Part shown: piece by piece, positions 23,348 through 37,354 of the stretch | Position numbering within the stretch: position 1 is the first letter of the stretch | How the letters are laid out: every line of letters starts with the position of its first letter | Assembly (NCBI RefSeq): GCF_030418295.1 | Contig: NZ_JAUHQA010000001.1 | Span: 1,178,001 to 1,242,000, forward strand | Origin: Demequina muriae | GTDB lineage: Bacteria; Actinomycetota; Actinomycetes; Actinomycetales; Demequinaceae | Reading direction: 5' to 3' | Length of the DNA stretch: 64,000 bases | The notes under the pieces: generated by a model | What the model saw: only the letters and a program-made list of their open reading frames with translations | Databases searched by the model: none | What the model was told of the DNA's origin: nothing | Position numbers and translations under genes: made by a program

Positions 23348-24982
23348 CTATCCGAGCACGAGAGTGCGGAGCGTCGTCAGCGGCACCATTCCGTACCGCA
23401 GCACCTGATCGTGGAACTCGCGGATGTCGAATTCCGACGCCGGCTCGGCCTCACGGCGGATCGCCTGGATCTCGCGGCGCCCGATCATGTAGGCCAGTGC
23501 CTGGCCCGGCTGTCCGATGTAGCGATCCACCTCGGCGGTGATCTGGTGAATGCTGAGCGGGCAGTGCGCTGCCATGTAGTCGATCGCCTCCTGGCGAGTC
23601 CACCGCAGAGCGTGCAGCCCGGTGTCGACCACCAGGCGGCAGGCGCGCAGAGAGTCGGCGGCCAGCATTCCCACGCGCGACAGGTCCGAGGTGTACAGCC
23701 CCATCTCGTCCGCCAGGCGCTCCGTGTACAGGCCCCATCCCTCGAGGTATGCCGTCACGTTCAGGTGGCGCAGCACCGGGTGGAGCGTGGTGGACTCGGC
23801 GTGCAGCGCGAACTGCAGGTGGTGGCCCGGAATCGACTCGTGATAGGTGATCGCCTCGAGCTCGTAGGTCGACCATGCGCTCGGGTCAGCCGCGTTGAAG
23901 AAGAACTCGCCTGGCTTGGAGCCGTCGGCCGCCGGCGCCGAGTAGAACGCCACCGGACCCGAGGTGATCGCGACCGCCACGCAGGCGGATCGCGGCAGAT
24001 GCGCGAACCACTCCGGGGCCGCCTCGGTGGCGCGCTCGAGTGCGCGGGTCGCGTCCCGGACGATGTCCTCGCCTGAGTGGTAGTGCATCTCCTCGTCGTC
24101 CCGCAGCCGCGCATAGATCTCCGCGTTGTCCGTGGTGCCGAGCAGCGGCCCCGCGAGCTCGCGGTACTCCTCCTCCAGCGCCGTGACGACCTCGAGGCCC
24201 AGCTGGTGAACCTCGGCGGGCTCGAGCGGCAGCGTGGTGTGCGCCCACACCAGGTCCTTATAGTGCTCGAGGCCTCCGTCGAGGTGCACCAGCCCGGGGT
24301 GATCGTCGTCGCGGCCCCGCTCCGCCAGCGCCCGCTGCGCTTCGACGTAGCGGCGCAGCGCGGGCCGCACCTCCGCCTCGACGATGCCCGCCAGCCGGCG
24401 CTTCCAGTCCTCCGGGTCGGTGGACTCGAGCGGCGGTGCCTGAGCCGTCAGCGCATCGTCCTCGCCCACGGGCGCGGCCAGATACGCCTCGAGCGCATCG
24501 GCCGATGCGCTCAGGTGGCGGGCGAGTGCCACACGCCCTTCGAGCGCCGCCGCCTGCAGCGCGGCCACCAGGTCGTCCACGAGCGGGGCGAGGCCGCTCA
24601 TCTTCCGGAGGTACTGCTCGCCGTGCTCGTCCGTGCGCAACGGGAAGCGACTGATGAACACCATGGCGAGCGGGATCAGCCCCATCGCGGGATTGATCGC
24701 CTGCAGCTCGGCATCCCACGTCAGCTGATGGGCCTTCGACCGCGCAGTGAAGGCGATCGAGTCGCGCAGCGCGAGCTGCATCGGGTCGTGCTCGTCGATG
24801 ACCAGCCGGTCGGCACGGTCAGCGAACTCCAGCAGGCGGGCCTGCCGGGCTGCGACGGCGTCCGGGGCGACGTCCTCCCAGTGCTCGAGCTGCTCGAGCG
24901 AGCAGTCCCACAGGTGACGGTTGATATCGGTGGTCTGACGGTAGGCGTAGTACTCGTCCGCGAGGGTGATGAGAGCGCTCAT
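23348..24982 (-). CDS. DUF885-family zinc metallopeptidase-like protein
   Basis: The 544-residue protein belongs to the DUF885 family, related to zinc carboxypeptidase-like enzymes. The HExxH-like motif is ITYHESIPGHHLQ with the downstream EGWGLYTERLADEMG supplying a likely third ligand. No signal peptide is present, so the enzyme should act in the cytoplasm, perhaps on small peptides. Full length for the family. The start is ATG at 24982 (MSALITLADEYYAY). Inside the gene, 24491-24512 is a perfect 22-base palindrome made from two overlapping GGCCGATGC elements. Confidence 0.85.
   Translation of the reverse strand: MSALITLADEYYAYRQTTDINRHLWDCSLEQLEHWEDVAPDAVAARQARLLEFADRADRLVIDEHDPMQLALRDSIAFTARSKAHQLTWDAELQAINPAMGLIPLAMVFISRFPLRTDEHGEQYLRKMSGLAPLVDDLVAALQAAALEGRVALARHLSASADALEAYLAAPVGEDDALTAQAPPLESTDPEDWKRRLAGIVEAEVRPALRRYVEAQRALAERGRDDDHPGLVHLDGGLEHYKDLVWAHTTLPLEPAEVHQLGLEVVTALEEEYRELAGPLLGTTDNAEIYARLRDDEEMHYHSGEDIVRDATRALERATEAAPEWFAHLPRSACVAVAITSGPVAFYSAPAADGSKPGEFFFNAADPSAWSTYELEAITYHESIPGHHLQFALHAESTTLHPVLRHLNVTAYLEGWGLYTERLADEMGLYTSDLSRVGMLAADSLRACRLVVDTGLHALRWTRQEAIDYMAAHCPLSIHQITAEVDRYIGQPGQALAYMIGRREIQAIRREAEPASEFDIREFHDQVLRYGMVPLTTLRTLVLG
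24491..24512. repeat. 22-base perfect palindrome from two overlapping GGCCGATGC elements
   Basis: Inside the DUF885 gene, two copies of the over-represented nonamer meet head to head (24495-24503 on the minus strand, 24500-24508 on the plus strand) and form a perfect palindrome. It is coding (ASADA region), so a local regulatory role is not assumed. Confidence 0.6.
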
Positions 24983-25077
24983 GCCGACGACTCTAATCGC
25001 GACGCGCGGCCCGTGCGTCAGGGGCAGAGACGACGAAAGCCCCCACCGCAGGAGCGGCAGGAGCTTGAGTCATGAAG

Positions 25078-25150
25078 CGCGCCCGGAGGGATTCGAACCC
25101 CCAACCTTCTGATCCGTAGTCAGATGCTCTATCCGTTGAGCTACGGGCGC
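25078..25150 (-). tRNA. tRNA-Arg (anticodon ACG)
   Basis: Read leftward, the 73-base gene has acceptor stem GCGCCCG/CGGGCGC with discriminator G, a D-arm, an anticodon stem TCTGA/TCAGA with loop CTACGGA, and the T-loop GTTCGAATC. CCA is not encoded. First transcribed-strand position is 25150. It ends a cluster of three tRNAs. Confidence 0.95.
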
Positions 25151-25228
25151 ACGGCCGCGCGGGCCGAGTCACGAGTATACAGCCTCGCCGAGTGCCGCCC
25201 GTCCGTGGGAGGCCGCTCGTTCTCGTGG

Positions 25229-25315
25229 CGGAGACGGTGGGATTTGAACCCACGGATGGGTTACCCCATCACATCCTTAGCAGGGATGCACTTTCGGCCG
25301 CTCAGTCACGTCTCC
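25229..25315 (-). tRNA. tRNA-Ser (anticodon GCT)
   Basis: The 87-base gene has acceptor stem GGAGACG/CGTCTCC with discriminator G, anticodon loop CTGCTAA, a long class II variable arm and T-loop GTTCAAATC. It reads codons AGC and AGU. CCA is not encoded. Confidence 0.95.
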
Positions 25316-25386
25316 CGATTGGTCCTGGACAGCGTACCGGTCGCATGGCACGCGGGGCAAAACAGCCCGGCGCCCCGGCGGAGGAG

Positions 25387-25474
25387 CGGAGAGTGCGGGA
25401 TTCGAACCCGCGGAGGCGGGTTACGCCTCAACAGTTTTCAAGACTGTCACCTTCGGCCGCTCGGTCAACTCTCC
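25387..25474 (-). tRNA. tRNA-Ser (anticodon TGA)
   Basis: The 88-base gene has acceptor stem GGAGAGT/ACTCTCC, anticodon loop CTTGAAA, a long variable arm and T-loop GTTCGAATC. It reads UCA and related serine codons. It lies 10 bases from the stop of the PIN gene, so that gene and the tRNAs may share readthrough. Confidence 0.95.
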
Positions 25475-25484
25475 TCGGCGCGTG

Positions 25485-25916
25485 CTACGCGCCAGCCGTG
25501 CCATTGTGCCAGCCCTGCGGCAGTCCGGGTGAAACCACCGCCAGCTCGTACAGCTCGGCGGCCTGCGCGAACTCCGCGTCGTAGGTCGCGACCGTGTCGA
25601 TCGCCGGGTGGGCGACGGCGGCCCCGAGGTGAAGCGCGGCGAACGGCTTCAGCACTGCCGCCGCGTGGGTCGACACCGACACGTTCTCGTCGGAGAAGCG
25701 GATCACCGGAATCGTGCGCCGCACCTGGTCGACGATGTCGTACGCGTGCCCCTTGGTCTCGCGCGGGAACAGCTCCGCGGCCTGACGCAGCTCGGTGAGT
25801 CCCAACTGGGTCATCGCGACGTCGTCGATGCGCGGCACGGCCCAGGCGTTCCACTCGTCGAAGAACTTCACACCCGGCAGAAACCTGCAGAGCGCGGAGC
25901 CGTCGAGATAGATCAC
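25485..25916 (-). CDS. PIN-domain protein (VapC-like), no antitoxin beside it
   Basis: The 143-residue protein begins MIYLDGSALCRFLPG, the first acidic motif of PIN ribonucleases. It continues with a Glu in QLGLTELRQAAELF, and IDTVATYDAEFAQAAE supplies the Asp residues of the fourth strand. PIN proteins of this size are usually toxins that cleave RNA. The GTG at 25916 is chosen because the motif starts there. No VapB-like gene overlaps its start, and the 88 bases upstream hold two GGCCGATGC-type elements. Its place behind three tRNA genes is suggestive but may be chance. Confidence 0.7.
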   Translation of the reverse strand: MIYLDGSALCRFLPGVKFFDEWNAWAVPRIDDVAMTQLGLTELRQAAELFPRETKGHAYDIVDQVRRTIPVIRFSDENVSVSTHAAAVLKPFAALHLGAAVAHPAIDTVATYDAEFAQAAELYELAVVSPGLPQGWHNGTAGA

Positions 25917-26004
25917 AGCGTCCAGACTATCCCCGCGCCGCCTGCGCGGACTGCCAGCCGATGCGCACGCGCCGTTGCGCACGCATCGGCCGTCTGGATG
26001 GGGA

Positions 26005-26604
26005 CTACTTCGAGAGCTGACGCATCGCGAGCTGGACCACCGCGATGAGCGCCTGCTTGGTCGCAGCCTTCTCGCGGGCGTCCGTGTACATGATGGGCGT
26101 GCCCTCGGGGATTCCGAGCGCCTCACGGACGTCCTCGAGCGTGTGGCGAGCGACTCCGTCGAAGCAGTTGACGCACACCACGAACGGCACGCCGCGGCCT
26201 TCGAAGTAGTCGACGGCCGGGAAGCACTGGTCGAGACGCTCGGTGTCGACGAGCACCACGGCGCCGATCGCGCCGCGCACCAGGTCGTCCCACATGAACA
26301 GGAAGCGGTCCTGTCCAGGCGTGCCGAACAGGTACAGCCACAGCGATCCGGGCAGCGCGATGCGCCCGAAGTCCATGGCCACCGTGGTGGTGGTCTTGCG
26401 GTCGGTCACGCCGCCGGCATCGTCGATGCCGATCGACTTCTCCGTCATAGCGGCTTCGGTGTTCAGCGGGTCGATGTCGGAGATCGAGCCGATGAAGGTG
26501 GTCTTACCCACCGCGAAGCCGCCGGCGATGACGATCTTGACGACGGTAGGGGCGGTATGAGGCGCGGGGGTCGCGACCGCCGCGTCAGAGGGCTGCGATG
26601 CCAT
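26005..26604 (-). CDS. Conservon GTPase (CvnD type)
   Basis: The 199-residue protein is a small Ras-like GTPase: P-loop AGGFAVGKTTFIG, switch region Thr in TDRKTTTTVAMDFG, and DxxG replaced by LFGTPGQDRF. The NKxD position reads NCFDG, as in other conservon GTPases. It should cycle at the inner membrane face with the Roadblock protein as partner. The ATG at 26604 has GGAG ten bases upstream; a GTG at 26613 is possible. It overlaps the DUF742 gene by 20 bases, closing the cvnA-B-C-D operon. Confidence 0.88.
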   Translation of the reverse strand: MASQPSDAAVATPAPHTAPTVVKIVIAGGFAVGKTTFIGSISDIDPLNTEAAMTEKSIGIDDAGGVTDRKTTTTVAMDFGRIALPGSLWLYLFGTPGQDRFLFMWDDLVRGAIGAVVLVDTERLDQCFPAVDYFEGRGVPFVVCVNCFDGVARHTLEDVREALGIPEGTPIMYTDAREKAATKQALIAVVQLAMRQLSK

Positions 26605-26980
26605 CAAGGACACTCTCCAGAAGACTCAGGGATAGGCCGCCGGACTCGTCGTGGGTGGACGTGTCGTCGGCCGTTCCGCCGGTGTAGATCGTCAGTAGGT
26701 TTTCTTCAGCAAGGTCCGTCACCAGCACGCGGACCACTCCCAGCGGAAGCCGGGTGTGGGCCGAGAGCTCGGCGATGGATTGATATTCACCCGCAGCGAG
26801 CTGCAGGATCTTCTTCTTCTCCGGGGTCAACCCCTTCAAAGTCTGGGGATCGGAGCGCGCCTCGACGAGGGCCTCCATCGGGAGGTCCTTGCTCGCCGCA
26901 CTCACACGGCCGCCGGTGACGGCGTACGGACGGACCGCGTAGGTCTCGTCGTCGCCGTATGGCGTCATCGCGTCTGTCAT
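26585..26980 (-). CDS. DUF742 protein (CvnC type)
   Basis: The 131-residue protein shows the DUF742 pattern: a Y.VRPYAVTGGR start, LTPEKKKILQLAAG, then a winged-helix-like SIAELSAHTRLPLGVVRVLVTDL and ENLLTIY. In conservons this protein is thought to link the Roadblock/GTPase pair to the sensor or to DNA. AAGGAGG lies upstream of the ATG at 26980. It follows the Roadblock gene by 15 bases and overlaps the GTPase gene. Confidence 0.88.
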   Translation of the reverse strand: MTDAMTPYGDDETYAVRPYAVTGGRVSAASKDLPMEALVEARSDPQTLKGLTPEKKKILQLAAGEYQSIAELSAHTRLPLGVVRVLVTDLAEENLLTIYTGGTADDTSTHDESGGLSLSLLESVLDGIAAL

Positions 26981-26995
26981 GGCGGCTGCCCCTCC

Positions 26996-27436
26996 TTAGG
27001 AGCGCGTGTGTCCGTCGGTGGGCAGGTTCTGGCGCATCTCCGTGATGAGCTGCGGCGTGAGGGCGTTCTCGGTGCGCGACACGAGCAGGGTCATCTCGTA
27101 GCCGACGAGGCCGACGTCGCACGTCGAGTCGGCGGCGACGGCGAGGACCGAGCCGTTCGACACGCTCATGAGGAACAGGAACAGCTCGTCCATCTCGATG
27201 ATCGACTGCCGCACCTCCCCTGCCTGAAGCTGGCGTGCGGCGCCGCGGGTGAGGCTCGCCATGCCGGACACGACGGCGGCCAGAGTGTCGCCACCCGTGC
27301 GGTCAAGGTTCTTGGACATCGCCATGAGCAGTCCATCCGCGCTCACCACCAGCGTGTGTCGCGTCCCGGGGACTGTCTGGACGAAATTGTCCAGCAGCCA
27401 TCCGAAGTTGGTGGCCTCGGTGCTGAGCTCGGTCAC
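26996..27436 (-). CDS. Roadblock/LC7-domain protein (CvnB type)
   Basis: The 146-residue protein has the Roadblock fold pattern: NFGWLLDNFVQTVPGTRHTLVVSADGLLMA, then LAAVVSGMASLTRGAARQL, then IIEMDELFLFLMSVSNGSVLAV. Such proteins regulate the partner GTPase. The GTG at 27436 is chosen because AAGGAG lies five bases before it; the frame upstream has no family sequence. It sits 73 bases after the sensor gene in the same direction. Confidence 0.88.
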   Translation of the reverse strand: MTELSTEATNFGWLLDNFVQTVPGTRHTLVVSADGLLMAMSKNLDRTGGDTLAAVVSGMASLTRGAARQLQAGEVRQSIIEMDELFLFLMSVSNGSVLAVAADSTCDVGLVGYEMTLLVSRTENALTPQLITEMRQNLPTDGHTRS

Positions 27437-27509
27437 TGCGTCTCCTTGCATTGGCCGCTCCGGGGACGGAGCGAGTTCTCGATGGTGGGGATGGTACTCG
27501 CGAAGGCTC

Positions 27510-32486
<4,977 letters not shown>

Positions 32487-32662
32487 CTACTCTCTCCCTC
32501 ATGAGCCGCCACGACTGTGGCTTCCGAACGCCGGACACGCTACACAGCGTGAGGACTCCACAGTTATCGGCCGCCCCGCCGAGAACCTGTAATCCTGGGG
32601 CTCGCTATGGACAGAGACGGTACAGGGGCCCGACTATGACGCGAAGAAACAGGAGTAATGGT

Positions 32663-33628
32663 GTGAGAATCGCCACTTTGCACGGATTCGGCGGTCCGGA
32701 GGTGCTGATCCTCGACGAGGCGCCCTCTCCTCAGCCGGGTCCCCAGGACATCGTGATCCAGGTGGCGGCGGCGGGAGTCAACCGCGCCGACCTGCTGCAG
32801 CGCGAGGGCCTGTACCCGTCGCCGCCGGGTGCTCCGCCGTGGCCCGGGCTCGAGGTCGCCGGCGTCGTGGCGGCCGTCGGAGCCGACGTGACGTCGTGGC
32901 AGGTGGGCGATCAGGTGTGCGCCCTGCTGCCAGGGGGCGGCTACGCGGACCAGGTCGCGGTCGACGCCGGCCTCGCGCTCCCGATCCCCGCCGGTCTGAC
33001 CATGGTGGAGGCGGCAGGCCTCGTCGAGGCCGCATGCACCGTGTGGTCCAACCTTCAGGCGGCCGATGCGCGGGCTGGGGAGCGCGTGCTCGTGCACGGC
33101 GGCTCGGGCGGCGTGGGGCACCTCGCGATTCAGATCGCCGCGGCGCTGGGCATGGAGGTGTGGGCGACCGCGGGCGGCCCAGAGCGAGCGGCGCGGTGCG
33201 CGGCCCTCGGCGCTCGCGCGATCGATTATCGTGCCGACGACTTCGTGAGCATCATGACCGACGCCGGCGGAGCGGACGTGATCCTCGACGTCGTGGGCGG
33301 CGCCTACCTGGGGCGCAACCTCGATGCGCTCGCGATCGGAGGACGGCTCGTCGTCATCGGCCTCCAGCGCGGCGCTCGTGCGGAGCTCGACCTCGGCCGC
33401 CTGCTCATGCGTCGAGCCCGCATCATCGGCACCACTCTCAGGTCACGCCCCCTCGAGGAGCGCCGCGCGATCGTTGCGGGGGTGCGGGAGCACGTGTGGC
33501 CGCTCGTCCCCGGGCAGGTGCGTCCGATCACCGACACCACCGTGCCGCTGTCGCGCGCGGGCGACGCGCATCGGGCGCTCGACGGTGGCGGCGTGTTCGG
33601 CAAGGTCGTGCTCACCGTCGCCGACTGA
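32663..33628 (+). CDS. NAD(P)H:quinone oxidoreductase-like protein (PIG3/QOR group, zinc-free MDR family)
   Basis: The 321-residue protein has the QOR pattern: AGVNRADLLQREGLYP at the catalytic face, PGLEVAGVV, EAACTVWSNL, the dinucleotide loop VHGGSGGVGHLAIQ, and GTTLRSRPLEER near the end. The catalytic zinc ligands of alcohol dehydrogenases are absent. It should use NADPH to reduce quinones or enals in the cytoplasm. The GTG at 32663 has AGGAG seven bases upstream, which decides it against earlier starts. It is divergent from the conservon operon across 176 bases. Confidence 0.88.
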   Translation: MRIATLHGFGGPEVLILDEAPSPQPGPQDIVIQVAAAGVNRADLLQREGLYPSPPGAPPWPGLEVAGVVAAVGADVTSWQVGDQVCALLPGGGYADQVAVDAGLALPIPAGLTMVEAAGLVEAACTVWSNLQAADARAGERVLVHGGSGGVGHLAIQIAAALGMEVWATAGGPERAARCAALGARAIDYRADDFVSIMTDAGGADVILDVVGGAYLGRNLDALAIGGRLVVIGLQRGARAELDLGRLLMRRARIIGTTLRSRPLEERRAIVAGVREHVWPLVPGQVRPITDTTVPLSRAGDAHRALDGGGVFGKVVLTVAD

Positions 33629-33668
33629 CCCAGCCGGCCCTCGCATCGGCCGCTCTGAGGGGGTCAGC

Positions 33669-34901
33669 TCAGCGCAGGTTGCCCGCCGCGAGCGAGGCCG
33701 CGAGCGCGGGCGAGGCAGGCAGGCGCGGGATGAGCGTGGCCTGGAGGGCGTGGTAGATGTCCGCCTTGCCCTCCCACACCGTGCGCGACACGCGGTTGTC
33801 GGGTCCCAACTCGTGCCACCACGAGCCGCCCTCGCGGTCGAGGTGGTGCTCTCCCACGTAGTCCCACCAGCGCTGATACTGCTCCGCGTAGATGGGCAGG
33901 CGCGTCACCTGCCACAGCACGGCGGCGGCGCCGATCGCCTCGGCCGCGACCCAGTGCATGCGTTCGCGGACCACGGGGCGGCCCTCCCAGTCCACGGTGT
34001 AGACGAACCCGGTGGCGCCGTCGACGCTCCAGCCTTCGCGCACGCCCGCGTCGTACAGGGCGCAGGCGTCCTCGCGCATCCACTCGGGGTGAGCGAGGCC
34101 GGACTGCTGCAGGGACGCCGCCAGCTGCAGCGTGAGGCGCGCCCACTCGAACCAGTGCCCGATGGTCGCGCCGTACGGACGGAACGGATGCGCCGGCGAG
34201 TCCTCGTTGTATGACAGCACGGGCTCCCAGTGGGCGTCGAAGTGCTCGGGGAGGCGCCAGCCGTTGCCGCGGGCGTACACGTGGACGGCGCGCTCGGCGA
34301 TGCGCAGGGCACGCTGCAGCAGGTCCTTGTTCCCGGTGACGTCCGCAGCGGCGAGGTATGCCTCGAGCGTGTGCATGTTCGCATTGATGCCGCGGTAGTT
34401 CTCCTCGCCGGACCAGTCCCGCGCGAAGGCCTCCCGGCTCATGCCTGCCTCGTCGTCCCAGAAGTGCTCGGTGTGGATGGCGATCGCCTCATCGAGCAGC
34501 TCGCGGGCCTCGGGTCGCCCGGCGGCGGTGGCCGATGCGGCGGCGAGGATCACGAAGGCGTGCCCGTACGCCTCCTTGGCCGTGTTGGTGGGGCCGTTCG
34601 GGCCCACCGCAGCGAACCAGCCACCGTGCTCGTGGTCGCGCAGCCGACCGCGCAGCGCGTCGAGCCCGTGGTCGACGAGCGCGGTGGCACCCGGCCGCCC
34701 CATGAGCGTCGCGAGCGCGTAGCTGTGAGTCATGCGGCAGGTGATCCACAGCTCCACGTCGTGGCTCTCGACGAGCTCGCCGGCCTCATCCAGCCAGCCG
34801 AATCCGCCGCTGGGGTCGGCGCTGCCGGCCCCGAATTCGAGGAGGCGGTCGGCCTCCGCCTCGAGCCAACGGTGGTGGGCAGGGGTCGTGAGCCACGTCA
34901 T
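33669..34901 (-). CDS. N-acylglucosamine 2-epimerase family sugar isomerase
   Basis: The 410-residue protein is an (alpha/alpha)6-barrel of the AGE family. Marker stretches are TCRMTHSYALATL, KEAYGHAFVILAAASA, EENYRGINANMHTLEAYLAAA, YGATIGHWFEWARLTL and MHWVAAEAIGAAAVL. The His residues in GHAF, NMH, GHWFEW and MHW form the typical active site of mannose or sulfoquinovose aldose-ketose isomerases, which seems likelier here than N-acyl epimerisation. The start is ATG at 34901. It converges with the quinone reductase gene. Confidence 0.85.
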   Translation of the reverse strand: MTWLTTPAHHRWLEAEADRLLEFGAGSADPSGGFGWLDEAGELVESHDVELWITCRMTHSYALATLMGRPGATALVDHGLDALRGRLRDHEHGGWFAAVGPNGPTNTAKEAYGHAFVILAAASATAAGRPEARELLDEAIAIHTEHFWDDEAGMSREAFARDWSGEENYRGINANMHTLEAYLAAADVTGNKDLLQRALRIAERAVHVYARGNGWRLPEHFDAHWEPVLSYNEDSPAHPFRPYGATIGHWFEWARLTLQLAASLQQSGLAHPEWMREDACALYDAGVREGWSVDGATGFVYTVDWEGRPVVRERMHWVAAEAIGAAAVLWQVTRLPIYAEQYQRWWDYVGEHHLDREGGSWWHELGPDNRVSRTVWEGKADIYHALQATLIPRLPASPALAASLAAGNLR

Positions 34902-34977
34902 GACACGAGCCTAGGGGGTCGTGCGCGTCAGGGGGAGAGCGGCGCCGCGCGGGAGCGGACCGCGAGGCCCCGGGGCG

Positions 34978-35838
34978 CTAGAGGACGGCGAGCCGGTCGG
35001 GGTCGATCAGTCGTTCCAGGAGCGGCAGGATGCCGTCCTCCTCGACTGACCCGAGCACCTCATCGGCGACATCCCGCACGTGTTCAGGCGCAGTGGCCAT
35101 CGCGGCCGAGTGCCCCGCCCACCGCAGCATCTCGGTGTCGTTGTTGCCGTCGCCCGCCGCGACCGTGTGATCGGGATAGACCCCCAGCTGACGACGCAGC
35201 GCCTCGAGAGCAGACGCCTTCGACACATTCGGGGGAGTCAGGTCCAGCCACGCCGAGTAACCGACCGCGTAGGTGACGTCGCTGAGACCGATCCGGTGGA
35301 CCAGGTCGTCGAAGTGGCTCACGTCGACGCCGGGCGCGCGGATCACCACGCGGGTCGCCTCTCCTTGCGCCAGGTCATCGAAGTCGTCGACCACGCGCTG
35401 GCGTCCGACGAGCTCCCCCATGGGGAACTCACGGTTGACGCGGAACCCGACGCCGAGGTCCTCCACCGCGAAGAACGCGTCCGGCATCTCCTCTCGGATC
35501 AGGTCGAGCGCAGCGCGGGGGTTGAACGTGACGGTCTCGACGATGTCATAGCCGCCAGGACTCGCGGGGTTGAGGCGGATCGTCACGGCGCCGTTCGAGC
35601 ACACCGCCCATCCCCGACGGATCCCGAGTGCCTGCGCGACCGGCATAGTGCCGATGATGTTCCGACCGGTCGCAAGGATCACGTGGTTGCGGCACATGCG
35701 CACCTGCTCGACGGCGCGCACCACGGCCGGCGTGATGTCCCCGCCCCAGTGCATCAGCGTGCCGTCGATGTCGAGACCGACCAGTCGCCACGAGTCGTTG
35801 TCGAGAGGTGGTCGCAGTTGGTCGGGGGCCTGGCTCAT
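34978..35838 (-). CDS. HAD-superfamily (Cof-type) phosphatase
   Basis: The 286-residue protein has the HAD motifs in order: LVGLDIDGTL (nucleophile Asp), VILATGRN (motif II), KASALEAL (motif III Lys) and VAAGDGNNDTEML (motif IV). The cap of about 100 residues between motifs II and III is type C2B, as in Cof/YidA sugar phosphatases. The substrate is unknown, probably a small phosphorylated sugar or cofactor. The start is ATG at 35838. It lies between the sugar isomerase and serS, all read leftward. Confidence 0.88.
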   Translation of the reverse strand: MSQAPDQLRPPLDNDSWRLVGLDIDGTLMHWGGDITPAVVRAVEQVRMCRNHVILATGRNIIGTMPVAQALGIRRGWAVCSNGAVTIRLNPASPGGYDIVETVTFNPRAALDLIREEMPDAFFAVEDLGVGFRVNREFPMGELVGRQRVVDDFDDLAQGEATRVVIRAPGVDVSHFDDLVHRIGLSDVTYAVGYSAWLDLTPPNVSKASALEALRRQLGVYPDHTVAAGDGNNDTEMLRWAGHSAAMATAPEHVRDVADEVLGSVEEDGILPLLERLIDPDRLAVL

Positions 35839-36045
35839 GCGATGAGCCTACGACGGCCAGGTGACGCCGATGTGAACCCCCACCCGCTCGGGCCCTGGCA
35901 CGGCGCCGCCCGCTCGGTTGTGCGCTCGGCTCTGACGCGACGGCACACCATCAGTGCAGACGCGACGGATGGGCGTGGCGCACCCACCGAGGGCGCGACC
36001 ATCAGTGCACAGCCCACGCGTGCCGCGCCGATGCGCGGCTCAGGA

Positions 36046-37317
36046 TCAGGCGACGGGCTCGAGGTACTCGAGGCCGCCCAGGTGGGGACGCAGGATCTCC
36101 GGCACGTAGACGGTGCCGTCCGCCTGCTGGTGGTTCTCGAGCAGCGCGACGATCCACCGGGTGGTGCCGATGGTGCCGTTGATGGTCGCCACCGGCGTGG
36201 TGCCGTTCTCGCCGCGCTCGCGGATCGCGAGCCGGCGCGCCTGGTACGTCGTGCAGTTCGAGGTCGAGGTGACCTCCATCCAGCGCTCCTGGCTGGGAAG
36301 CCACGCCTCGCAGTCGAACTTGCGTGCCGCCGAGGAGCCCAGGTCGCCCGCGGCGGTGTCGATCAGGCGGTACGGCAGCTCGAGCGCTTGCAGCATGCGC
36401 TCCTGGATCTCGAGGAAGCGCGCGTGCTCCGCCGCCGCATCGGCCGCCGTGACGTAGCTGAACATCTCGACCTTGTGGAACTGGTGCACGCGGATGATGC
36501 CGCGCGTGTCCCGGCCTGCGGAGCCGGCCTCGCGGCGGTAGCAGGCGCTCCAGCCGGCGTAGCGGAGCGGGCCTTCCGACAGGTCGAGGATCTCGTCCGT
36601 GTGGTAGCCCGCGAGCGCCACCTCCGACGTGCCCGTGAGGTACAGCTCGTCGCGCTCGAGGAAGTAGATCTCGTCCGCGTGAGCCCCCAGGAACCCGGTG
36701 CCGGCCATGGTCTCGGGGCGCACCAGGGTCGGCGTGATCATGGGAGTGAAGCCCGCGTCCTGGGCGAGCCCCATCGCGGCGTTGAGGATCGCCAGCTCGA
36801 GTCGAGCCCCGATGCCGGTCAGGAAGTAGAACCGCGCGCCGGAGACCTTGGCGCCGCGCTCCATGTCGATCGCGCGCAGGCGCTCTCCAATGGCGAGGTG
36901 GTCCTGCACCTCGACGCCCTCGGCCGCGAAGTCGCGCGGGCTGCCCTCGTGGCGCAGCACCGTGAAGTCGTCCTCGCCGCCGCTCGGCACGCCCGGCTCA
37001 GGGATGTTGCCCAGTGACCGGGCGAGCTCGACGGCCCGGCCAGCGGCCGCATCGGCGCTCGCCTGGAGCTCCTTGACCTCGGCCGCGAGCTGCTTGGTGC
37101 GGACCAGCAGCTGCTGCTTCGCGTCGCCCGAGGCCTGGGCGACCTCCTTGCCTAGCGCCTTCTGCTCGGCGCGGCGCGCCTCGAAGTCCGCCAGGGCCGC
37201 ACGGTGAGTCGCGTCGGCCTCGAGCACCTGGTCGACCACGCCCGGATCCGCCCCGCGAGAACGCTGGGACTCCCTCACGACGTCGGGTTCGGCACGCAGC
37301 AGCTTGAGGTCGATCAT
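36046..37317 (-). CDS. serS: Seryl-tRNA synthetase
   Basis: SerS charges tRNA-Ser (two such tRNAs lie in this window). The 423-residue class II enzyme has the N-terminal coiled-coil arm (residues 30-105, [18 protein letters not shown]), motif 2 with [16 protein letters not shown] and [23 protein letters not shown] and motif 3 [20 protein letters not shown] sequence. The family start [14 protein letters not shown] matches ATG 37317. It is divergent from the lipid kinase gene by 37 bases. Confidence 0.95.
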   Translation of the reverse strand: MIDLKLLRAEPDVVRESQRSRGADPGVVDQVLEADATHRAALADFEARRAEQKALGKEVAQASGDAKQQLLVRTKQLAAEVKELQASADAAAGRAVELARSLGNIPEPGVPSGGEDDFTVLRHEGSPRDFAAEGVEVQDHLAIGERLRAIDMERGAKVSGARFYFLTGIGARLELAILNAAMGLAQDAGFTPMITPTLVRPETMAGTGFLGAHADEIYFLERDELYLTGTSEVALAGYHTDEILDLSEGPLRYAGWSACYRREAGSAGRDTRGIIRVHQFHKVEMFSYVTAADAAAEHARFLEIQERMLQALELPYRLIDTAAGDLGSSAARKFDCEAWLPSQERWMEVTSTSNCTTYQARRLAIRERGENGTTPVATINGTIGTTRWIVALLENHQQADGTVYVPEILRPHLGGLEYLEPVA

Positions 37318-37354
37318 GCCCGCGAGTCTAGCCGTGGGAGCGTAGGCTCAGCCC

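Noticed and set aside
25078..25474. The three tRNAs as an attachment site for an integrated element
   Set aside because: No partial tRNA duplicate or integrase was seen on either side, and the PIN gene next to them has normal base composition.
35947..36009. A 12-base direct repeat ACCATCAGTGCA at 35947-35958 and 35998-36009 upstream of the HAD gene
   Set aside because: Only two copies 51 bases apart, with no palindromic structure or spacing that suggests an array or operator; too weak to call.
35080..37017. A 645-codon open frame on the plus strand over the HAD phosphatase and serS
   Set aside because: It is antisense to two confidently identified genes and contains no family motif; long stop-free shadows are expected at this G+C content.
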